From: Microvelia longipes
Taxonomy: Eukaryota > Arthropoda > Insecta > Hemiptera > Veliidae
NCBI GenBank assembly: GCA_018340805.1
Contig: JACMZG010001908.1
Span: 17,604,595 to 17,668,594, forward strand
Length of the DNA stretch: 64,000 bases
Reading direction: 5' to 3'
Part shown: piece after piece, positions 15,401 to 27,400 of the stretch
Layout of the letters: every line of letters starts with the position of its first letter
Numbering within the stretch: position 1 is the first letter of the stretch
Position numbers and translations under genes: made by a program
Notes under the pieces: model-generated
The model's input: the letters and a program-made list of their open reading frames with translations, nothing else
What the model was told of the DNA's origin: nothing
Databases searched by the model: none

Positions 15401-18400
15401 TCCTGAGGTTTGCATTCTGACCTCGCTTCTCTAACTCTTCAAGTAGTATCAGAAGAATAGGCATCAGATCACCTGCGTATTGGTTGATTTCAGGCTAATA
15501 ACAATATAAACACAGCAAAGTGAAAAATCATTGAGATCTAATATCAACTTTGAATATTGTAAAAGAAAAAAAAAGTAAAACTAAAATATAACATTAAGAT
15601 TTTCTGACTTATTAAAATAAAACAGGTGAACAGCTTGGGCTGTTTCACACCATTTCATCTGCTTTAATATTTAAGACTGTATAGAAATACTGTGCTAAAC
15701 AAAACTGAAATATGTTTTTAATAAGCAACACAGGATGATGCACAGTGAAACCGTTATTCTAAGGAGCTTAGTTGTTGATGTATCCTCACACTCAATGTAA
15801 GAGTTCAGGTTTCTGATGCCATAAAAGGTCGAAATTTATAAAGCCCTACTCAATTGAATCGAATTTAGCAGATAAAACCTATCATTATTATCTAATGGAG
15901 AACAAATTTGGTCGACAGGACCTGTATTTGTCAGATATCACAGACACATTCTTTTTTTGTTGCTGTAATAATACAGCTGCTGTAAGCTGAGTAGTATTAC
16001 AGCTATAGTTAAATTACACAGTTGAAATTTACAACACATATTTATTTATATTTAATTTCAGACTTTTTAACTATTAATAATTTTTAACTTTTGACTATTA
16101 ATAATTGTACTTGTTGAAATAATTTTTGCAAACAGATGCATAATAACTAAAGAACAAACGACAATTATTGAATTTTACTAATTAAAAATTCAGGTACGGG
16201 TGACCACAAGCACCACCTGGTAAAAATTGGTAACTTTAAACTTTTAACTTTTGGTAAATTGGCACTTTATTGGTTTAGTGGTAAAAATGGTAAAAAGTTT
16301 AAGAAAAACAAAAAAAAAAAAGGTTAAGGTTCATTCTAAACCAACAAAGTAACATAAAGATAGGTTTTGTCAGCCATATTAATTTTTAAAGTTAAGAAGA
16401 TAAAGAAGCTAGTGATTTCTGTGTTTTACATATTTGGATCCCAAAACCTGTGTATTTTTTGTTATTCGTTATCTGTTATTGTTTCGTTATTCGTTAAGTT
16501 AGTTATGGCTGGCAGACCAAAAGACTTTATTTGGTCTGAATTTAATGAAAAAATGTGAATGTGAATGAATGTTTTTGGAATGGAAGATGTGTATGAAGAG
16601 GTTTATAGGAAAGTGGTTGTAGCAATCTATACTAGGTTGCGCTGGGGATAATTCTCACTCATTTCAATCCTACCCAAACACTACCTCTAAAACATTTCTT
16701 TTTTTCCACCCTTTCAGTTATATCTTCCAAGTACTATTTAATTTATTTTATTAAATTAATTTAGATTAATTATTCAAATAAAGTATCCAGAAAAAATAGC
16801 TACAATTATAGCTTTGTTTTAATTTGCAAATAGATTTCAACCAATTCATTCCGACTATTTTTAGAAACACATTTTTTGATGTTGAGAATTTGATCTTGGA
16901 ACCTCGCTTTCCAACCAATATTCCATCATTACATGATTCCATTCAGTGTTAGAAACAGGGCCCTGGATAAAAGTCTTTCTGAACAGTTATTAAATTGATA
17001 CTTTTGCTATTTCTGCTGATTAAGTAAATATTTAAGGTTTTGAGAATTTTTACCACTTTATAACGTTATTTACCACTTTTTACCACTGGTATGCACTAAA
17101 TAGTTTTTACCGCCAAAATTCGGAACCCTAAAAGAGAGCTGGGTATAGTCCCAGGATTCAAATCTTCAGGGGATTGCGGCAAGGCTGTTTTCAAAGAGTT
17201 CTACTCCGTTTCATGTTTCAAAGATACATGGTCATCTTTAAGACACAAGCTATAGATCAAATATGAACAACAATTTTTATATAAAAGATAACTTTGTTTT
17301 AAAAAAAATCTCTATAATTAAATTTATTTATTATGTCTTGATTTTTTTTTTAACATTGAACTTTTAAAACATCTTCATACGTTCTACTGAAGCTTTGAAC
17401 CATCTTTATGGACTACAAGTGGTCAGAAAAAGATTGGTAAAAAACATCTAAAACATACCTGGAGATGGTCAGTGAACTGTCCTAGGGCAAAGAGGGCAGC
17501 ATTCCTAACTACTGCTTTATCAACAGTGACTCCTTTAACAACTATTTTAACAAACTGTGCCAGACAGTTCTCTTTGATATAATCCTCAGCTCCCTGTGCA
17601 ACAATGCCTAGCGCTAGGTAGCACGCTTTGTGAATGTATGGGTCCGTTCCTTTTAAACCTCGCTCTACAAAGTCATTCTGCAAATAATACAATCAGAAGA
17701 CAATATAGAATAAAAAGAATAACTCTAAATGATGGAATTAACCAATCTTAAGGTCACAACTATCAATGATACAAGAATAAAATAAAATATTGAAAAATGT
17801 TTGATTTTTATCATCATTAAATAATTAACAACTTTAGAGCTATGATAATAAAGAATAATAATATTACTTATTTAATTGGTATTCACGATTCAAAGAGAAA
17901 ATGAAAGGGTGATCAAAAAATGTTCAACACAGAATTAACATGGGAACCAATAAAAAATCCTCTTTTATTACTTCATTGTTAGTTAATTTGCGATAAATGA
18001 GTTAAAAATTAATAGAACGACCATCAGTGCTAAACAATTGCCAATATTTCAAAGATAAATACTTCGATTATTCCAGGATTTTAAATACAGAATCAGGCTC
18101 TTATCATTACAGACTTGGACTTGTCCGATTTATCCCAGAAATAATAAAACCTTTTATTATTTAAAATGTTTTGTTAGAAATAACAAACATTTTACAAGAA
18201 AGAGTGGATTTAGTGAGTTATTAATTATTTTAGTAAGTAAATAAAATTGATTAACAATTAATGAAATAAAACATCATAATGGTGAAAATCAGCTTGTTAT
18301 CAGTTAATTTAAATACCTCTTACAACTAATTTAAACAAATTGATGCAATTAAATGGTAATTATTCAATTTTGTGCAAACTAAAATTAATTAACAATAAAT

Positions 18401-21400
18401 AAAATAAAACACTGTATTGTGATTTTTACCTTCTAATAACTCTATTTAAATACTTGTGACTACCCATTAAAACCCTATTTTCCGATGAAATAGTGATTCT
18501 ACTGTGTTAGTATGCCCTAAAATTAATTGAAGTAAAGCACTTTGAGAAAAAAATTAAAATAATAATCGTCACAAATAGGAAAAACCAAAAAACCCTATAA
18601 GGACTTCAGACAATGATCACTCTTTCCTTATCAATTTCTTATCAGTGATGGTGTTGCTGCTACGTACTTTGAATCGGGAATAGCAGTTGTTGGGATGAGA
18701 ATTAGTCGTCTTTACCAAGAGGGAGGACCAGGCTCTTCTCACTGCTTCCAGTTTGATGACTTTTCCTTATAGCCCATGAAAGAAAATACATGATAGTATA
18801 GGAAATTCATGATTTGTGGATGAAAAGATAACAACCTGCTTAAGATGTGACTTAACTGTTATGATTTGAGATATTTTGATTTTTTACTTTTCCTCATATG
18901 AGGAATTATATCATTACCATAGGTATATGAAAAGTATTGTGTTTGCAAAAATGTTCTGAAACTGAGATTTCACATGAATTATCTGTTTCAAAAGGTTGTC
19001 TGTATGTATGTGTGTGGGTGTGTCTGCTATCATCGTAGCTCCAAGCGTATTTATTCTAGACAGATAAAATTTGGCACAAAAATCAATCTTTTAATACTAT
19101 TATACTTACGATATGAGGTATAAGAAGCTCAGCCTCGACATTCAAAGATAAATCATCAAGGCATTCGCAAGCTGATGTGAGAAGAGTGTCATCGTCAGGA
19201 TCTGCAGAGAAATAATCCTCCTCTCCGTCATCATCATCTGGTTTCTCACACATTACCTTGAGAGCTGTGTGCAGTATGGGCACCATCAGATCTAGCTTCA
19301 TTAACAGCTGTAACACAACATACAGAGCATTAGAAAGAACAAATGAAAAAGAAAATAAATGTATATGCCTATTTAGGGGTTTTCAGTCTATCAAAGCAGC
19401 AGTAACAACCCAAGTGGTTGCGATATTTCAACATTTAAGGCATTAGGTATAATATTTAAACTTTTGAAGATTTGAAAAATTATAAAACCAAAAGAAATGA
19501 TGCGATCGGATTGAGGTTTAGCACCCTTGTAACCATGTATATGACTAACATATGTGCCAAATTTCATCTCAATAACATCATTAGTTCAATGTTTATGGAA
19601 TGACTTGTATTGGCATTTTTTAAATTGTAAAAAATCAGAAAATAATGTAATTGACTTGATATTTAGTACAAGTGTATACCTTTAAGTAATAAACAAGTGC
19701 ATTAAGTTTCGTTTCAATACGACAAATATATCCATGTTTTTTGTTGCATCATGAAAGTTAAACAGCATCAAGTGTGGTCAGTGCCTAAATGGGTGACTAC
19801 TAGGAATGAAACGCATGTATTTACTATCTGAGGATGACGGAAGCAAGTCTGAAGACGTGCTGCAGTAATAATTTGGTAATTTTTATATTCTGAGGACAAG
19901 CAAAGCGAGTCAGAAGTAGGGAGGATGAGCGTAGAGAATTTGATGAAAAGTTCTTAGGTACCCCGTACTTAATTTTTTTAACATAATTAGTACTTGTGTG
20001 CCCTTAACTCATTTTCATCAATTTTTTAAAGTGTATTATACTATAACACATGGTTAAAATCATTTGACAGCAAAAATAGCGTTGAGGAGCCAATTAGGTT
20101 AGCCTGATATGAAATTGTGGGCGTGTTTTAACATCAAGAAGTAACCTCATTGGCTCTCTCCCATTATTTTCCCACGCTGTCAACTGATTTTAACCATGTG
20201 TTGTACTATAAATGTGTGACATATGTGAGATGTTTTAACCATCAACATTGGTTCATTAGCACACGAGATATGTCTGATCAAATATTATTAAGAAATAACA
20301 AAAATCACTAATTTACACCTTAAAACACACAACTTTAAAACTGCTTGTTTTTCTATGTTATCATGTTTAAGATATTGGGAGACTTAAAAGTTAAGCATAT
20401 TCTATCAAACTACTGATAATAAGTTGTTATAAAGAAAGAGAGTAGCACAACTCTCATATAAGATGATACAATGTTTCACATAATGCTAAATAATGGGTAC
20501 AAACTTAAATTTTGCAAAAATAGGTATTTTTCAATTTTATACGTTAAACATTATATCATCACACTATACATGATATATTTTTGGTAATTTATTAACAGTT
20601 ATATCTCTGGTGCTATTTAATGATGATGGTTAAAACATCGATTTGTCACACATTTAATATTCTTGAAAAATACCCCCTTATTTTTTTCGATAAATGCTAT
20701 AGGAACGCCATTAATGGAGCCATTTTCAGGACTTTGAAGGAGTCCAGGGGCTAAAACAAATAAATGTTATATTGTTTCAAATTTACAGCATTGTCAGCTT
20801 AAAACAAAAGAGGGGCTTTAGGGCTTGCAGGTCACATTTTTGTGTCAAGCTCTTGGACTATGAGTATCTTCTGGACAGTAGAATATAAAACGCCAATAAA
20901 ATAAAAACACATATTATTTTCACCGGAAAATACGATCTCAGGGAAAGAATCTGCTTTAAGCCACTCTGCACCATTAAGCAAGGAGATACTGGGGATCTTC
21001 CTTCTAAACTATATAAAACTCATTACCCACTTTCTTTAACATTAAACGGTTTAGAATTTTCTGAACAACTATCAAATAATATTTAATTCTATGAATAATA
21101 GTATTACATGTTGTTATAATCAGTTAACAGCATAGGGAAATATTGCTGAGCCACCAATGAGGTTTGCATGATATGAAATTGTGGAGATGGTTTAACATCC
21201 AGGACTAACCTCATTGGCTCTCGAATTATTTTTCCCAAGCTGTCAACTGATTATAACCTTGTGTTATACTATAGTCTCAATAATATTACAAATAAATCAA
21301 ACAATTAGCATGGAGTATATTTGCTATGTTATAAGTTGATGGAATTACCTTCATATTTGAAGGAATGAGAATAGAAAGAAGTCCGAAGGCTTTGATTTGA

Positions 21401-24400
21401 ACATCTGTTTTACAGTTGGGTTCTCTAATGAATTCTAAACACATATTAACTATTAGCTTCATCTTAGGGTTTAGTATTTCAGATTCTTTCCCGTCAGCTA
21501 GTTCATAGAGTAGATCCATGGCTTCGTTGGCTCTGTCTGGTCTCTTGGAGGCAAGAGCTGTTATACTAGCTATTACCTTGGGTAATATTTCTGCATATAT
21601 GTTCTTTAACTAGAATAAAAAAATATAACAGTAACAAAATAATATCAACATAATATCAGACATCTGAAGATGGGAATCCAAAGAACTTAAAGGGCCTAAG
21701 GCCCCTTAGCCACTTCACATAATCTGCTCCTTGGGCTACCTCGTGGCCTTTCTGTAGCTGGTCTGAAGCCATATTGCTATTGTTTTGTATAATTTAATCT
21801 TACAAGGCCAACTTCATGGGACAGCGCTTTTTCTTTAGACATTTTGATGTAAAATTTAAAAAAAAGGTTTACCTGCAAACTGGACAGAACGAATTCTAAA
21901 TTAAAACTGAACTAGACTATCCTTTATCTGAATTCAATAGAAAATGATGGAGGTATAATATGCAAAAATTAACAAAGATACGTGAAAAATCAATAAAAAA
22001 CTAGTACAAAGAATTAATAAAAGAAAAATACATCACTTTTTTTTAATTCATAGAAAGTTTGCGGGACGGATCTTTATTTTCACTTCTCAAAATTTTGTTT
22101 GTTATCAAGAAATTATTTTCATACATAGAAACACTTTTTAATAGTAACATTGAGGGGACATGAAATAAATTCATTCATTATATAAAATTTTTTGTTGTAT
22201 AGAAGTTTGTAATGAGGAGGTTAAACTGTAATTACATTCACCTCTATTTAATTAGCAGTTAAAAAACACAGAAATAAAAAAAAACAATTATTAACCTCTT
22301 TCATTTCGTCTATGACGTGAATGAAGTTAGTAAGACAGACAATAGCATAGTACGCTACAGCAGAACCCTGCTCCTTCGTGTTACTTAGTGCTGTATTGAA
22401 TAGAATACTAAATGAACCAACATGCTGCATGAACTGGTTGGGTGCTGTTGCTGTCAGGATGCTAAGTGCATAGAAACCAAGCTAAAACCAACCAAATACA
22501 ACAAATAAATAAATTAAATACATAATACGGGTTTTCGGCCCATAGCTGCTATGCGGCCACAGCCATTTGCTCCTTGTAACAGTGCTTTGTATTATTTGTT
22601 GTTTTATAATTATTTTTCATAACATGGCATTTTGCCATGTATTGAACAGATTTTCATCACCTTGCCACACAGGCACAAGAGGAAGAATTCTTACTAATTT
22701 CTATCAAACTTAACCTTATGTTAATAAATATAAGGCTCAACATAAGCATAAACATAAGATCCAACTCAATACTTTGGACTCGCTTTCATGGTCCTCAAAA
22801 TATAAAAATAACTTAATTTATAAAACAGTACCTTTCTGTACAGGCTTCGTTAGTCCTCTGACAGTAAAATTGATTTACGTCTTCACCTGGCTAGATGCTG
22901 TTTAACATTAATGATCCGACAAAAATCAATGCAGCATCAATAATGACAGATAATGATGTCATCAAATATTATTTTCCATAAAGCACAACAAGACTTAAAG
23001 ATTAATTTTTGAACTAAGTTTAAGCTCTCTAGTTTAGATACTCAAGGGAGCTACATCGACAAACAGATACAGACAACTTGGTAAAAACCACTCATGATAT
23101 CTTATTAATGCTGATTGTACCCTTGATTTTAAGATTGTATCTGTTAGGGTTAAATAGCATTACACTAAACAACAGTTTTAGTGTAAAATTTTGACCATTC
23201 TGGTCATAATCAAACCTAAAAAATAATATAATACACATTAATGTTTTAGGTATGATTAGGGCCAGAATGGTCAAAACGTTACACTAAAACTGTTGTTTTC
23301 ATTCAACCCTAACGGATACAATCTCCAAATCAATACACACCGAAGGTAGAAGAGGGGGGGGGGAGTAAAAATTGATAATTGATGAAAATTGAAGCAAAGT
23401 GAGATTGATGAAAAACACCACAACTGAGTGGGGAGTGAACACAGTTCTCAAAATGAGAAAAAATCCTAATTATTATTGTAAGTTAACCTTTATTGACTAG
23501 ATTGTTTACCAACTTGGCCTTGATCACTATCAAAATACATCTAATGACCAAGATGTCATAAAACAGCCTTCTTAACTATCTTCCCTGTGAAAATGCCTCA
23601 AAAGCTTTATATAAACTTTCCATGGGTGAAAGTCTTGAATAGTGGAACAAAAATGGCATAATTGTAAACTTCAATTTAAGTAACACTAACTGAGATATTT
23701 TGATAACAATTTCAGAAGTGAAGAGGGTAAATTTTTTAATGGAAAAATTATTTCAGGGGAGCAATTAAACAATTTTATGAAGAATGTATTTTTTAAAAAA
23801 GTCAAAGTTAAGCCTATTTTACTCTTCGTTCGTTTTTCAAAAATTGCAGTTTTTTAGCCTACCGTTAGAAATAAAAAAAGTGATAAATCTCAGAACATGC
23901 AGAAGCTTTTATAAAGAATGACTTTTTTTCAAAAAATAAATTTTTTTGTCAATTATACATACTGTTAAGTTCATTTGGGGACAATCTGTATATATAGCCT
24001 GTAGTATTTATCTTTATCACATAATAAATCATCATTATTCTTGCTTGAACCATGAATACATAATAAATCTGGTTAAAAAACATAAACCAATAATCATTAA
24101 GAAGGATTATGAGCCTCTTCAATCTACTACTTACCTCTCTTTCATTCTGGTCGGCAGACGTGGTATATTTTTGCAAAAAATGAGATAACTCGGGCCAACC
24201 TTTTTTGCATTTATCTTCAAGTTCAACTATAACACCTATAGCATGGGTAACCGAGTTTTTGACAAATTTTTCTGGTTCTTGAAGAAGTGACTTCAGTAAA
24301 GCATCTTTTATTCTGTAACAGAAAATGTCTCACTATTATACAAGGTCAAGGTTCTTAGGAATGGTAGAAAACTAACTTTAGAATAAAAAGAGATGGAGAC

Positions 24401-27400
24401 CAAATTGAACTTACTAAGTAAATTAAATACAAGGTGAAATCAATTCTTTGAAAGAAGATTTCATAAATACTGTAATTAAACAAACACTTCTAAAGTAAAG
24501 GTTAAAGGAAACTTATAAATAAATAAAAGTAAACTAAGTTAACACTAACCCTTCTCTCACATTAGGAGGGAGAGAAGACCAATATTTCATTTTGCCAAAT
24601 CTTCTTTTTAAAATAAGAGCTGCTGTTTGACGGATTTGGGGCTTTTGTGACATTTGTAGAGTTTGGCATAGTGCAGCTAGTGCCTCGGGGTTCTTCAGTG
24701 CTTCCTTCAACTGAACTGTACCCTGTAGCAAAAAAATAAGCACGAGAGCATAATATATTTGTTAACTTCAAATTCCCTCAAAACATTGTTTTCATGTGAA
24801 TTTCCCTTATTTAATTATGTGATGGTATCTGTATATTGGCCTAAAATTATATAGGTTATTACCTTCATAGTAACATTTATTTCATAATTGTAGTGAAAAT
24901 GTATCTGTACCCTGAACTTATTAAAAAACGGGGTATCTGGGAACATTTAGGTAAAATCTCCATTTCAAATTTTTAAACACAATACTTTTCCTATATATTT
25001 ATGACACAAGAGAAGAAAAGTAAAAGAAATATATATTATAAATAAATATTTTATCAACAATGGATTTACACACAACAATTAAATTACATTCAAATAGTGA
25101 ATAAATTAATGCAAATTGTTATTATTTGTATTCAACAACAAATTTTATGTGCTTTGATTAAAGGAGTACGTCCATCAGCTTTTGTGTAGAGGGATATCAG
25201 TAACTTAGTAGATAAGCTGCTCAAATCACTTCTGTATTTGTGCAGCAGAAAGCTAATTTCAGCTTCCAACTACATTATGCAGCACCCAGCCACTGATTGC
25301 ATCTTCCAACAGAAACCCCCATTAGCCAGCACATAAGCCGGACAGAACGCCCCTTCGGGGCCTTCAAGTGGATTACTTCATACTTGATCTGCGAACCCTA
25401 CTAAACCTTCCCATGGCCATAATCTTCGTTCTCAAAGGCAAGGTCAGAGACAGGTAGAAATAGAGCTACCCTTGTCTCCAATCTTCAGTTCAGTTTTATA
25501 GAGCTTTGTGTTTTAATCCATGATGTCCAATATCCCTGAAGATGCCTTCCACAGTGGAAGAGAAACGTTGGATTCTTCAAAATCTTGGATTAACCAAAAT
25601 CTGCATGATAATAACCACGGAACCCTAAGCAGTTGATTAATCATCAACTTATTAAATTATAAACTACCTAATAATTGAAAAGTCCTTAATTTTCTTGAGA
25701 AAGGGGATAGTTTTGCAGTTGTGAAGTTATTAGAGTCAAGATGTAGAGACTTTAGAGGATTATCTAAAGTAAGCAGAATTTGAACATAAATTAAGTAAAT
25801 AACATTGACATCTAGCAGTACTTAAGTATGCACAAAGTTTATTCAACTTATGCCAATTTCTGAAGTAATCCCATTATCAATTAAAAAAAGCTAGCATAGA
25901 AATCTTACAGATAATAAAATTGAATAGAAGGTTGGTATTTCATTTAATCATTTACTGCAACAAAAAGCACAGAAGCAACTTGAGCAGCTTATCTACTAAG
26001 TTACTGATATTCCTCACCATCAAAGCTGATTACTTTTGTTGTTGGATATGAATAATGACAATTAGTACAAATTTCCATTAATATCAAAATTTGAATGTAA
26101 GTGAAGTAAGTAACATTGACATCTATCATTCAACAGTCTAGATTACTAAAATAAGCTTCATTTATTATAAATCAGACTAATTACTAACAAGATATTGAAA
26201 AATCTAACAAAAAAATTTATAAGAAATAATGATAAAAAATGTTTGTTGGTGATCTGATTTACGGTTTTTGATAAGAAATCTGTGACGATTTTGATGCAAT
26301 TTAAATAAAAATTTATATCAAAGGTTCCAAAAACAATTTGCTGCAGCTATAGTGCAAAATAATTATTAAGAGACTTTACTCACGTATTTCATGTTTTCTG
26401 TAAGACAAAAAAAAGGCAAAAGAAGAAAAGTTTGGCCATTATGGCTACTTTAAGCAACTGTTGTAATTGCAAAGCAGGTTTTACCTAATGTCATGTTTCC
26501 TGACATTAATAAAGTTACATACAATTTTTTCTTTTCCTCATTTATCCTATAGGTAAATGGAGAAGTATTGGGTTCCAATCCAAAACAGGTATGTGTGCGA
26601 GTATCAATTATAATCGTAGCCTCCAGCGTATATATACTAGAGAATTAAAACTTAGTGCATGAACCAATCTATAAGTGTAGATGTGCTTTCCGAAAAATAA
26701 TTTTTGATTGATGCAATAATTACTCAGCAAAATTTTTTTAAATTCATAAAAACGTCGAAAAATGTTTGATCAGGATGAGATTAAGCATGCATGTAGTCAT
26801 ATATCAGTTAAACATATGTGCCAAGTTGCATCTCATTATCAGCATTTGTTTTAGAATGAGCATTATTTAAATTTTTATTTATGTATACGTTTATTTTAAA
26901 AATTGGTAAATAATCCAATTGAGTTGAAATTTGGTAGAAGTGTAAACATTTACATATTACATAAGTGTACTAATTTTAGTTTCAATACGACAACTATATC
27001 CATGATTTTTGTTGGATCGGAAAAAATAAGCAGTAACAAGTGTGGTCAGTGCCTGGATTGGTGACTGCTGGGAATGAAACAGACGTATTTACTATCTGGG
27101 ATGTGAGCGTTGCGAATCGAATGTCATAAGGAAAAGATCTGAGGTACCCTGTTCCTGATTTAATATTTTGTGCAAAAAACAACACAAAGAGTTTGTTCAC
27201 AAGATATTATGGCATTTGAAATTGTTCAGTTATTTACAAAGTGGCATCCATTTTTAAAAATATCGAGAAAATTTGATTCTTTTATAAAATATCAACATAA
27301 CATGACCCTTTTAAAAAATTGATTTTTTAAAACTTGCACTGGTTTCTTAGGGGAGTAGGTCCAGTTGTTATTCTATCTTACTACAGCTATAACCAGCTTT

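Noticed and set aside
18685..18790. Possible decayed duplicate of IPO4 exon 13 (gtctttaccaagaggga... similar layout)
   Set aside because: The likeness to 1345-1430 is short and weak, the frames have stops, and it may be part of the dispersed repeat.
19754..19812. 5S rRNA gene
   Set aside because: Only the box A to box C portion is present, embedded in a dispersed repeat and decayed; no full-length 5S.
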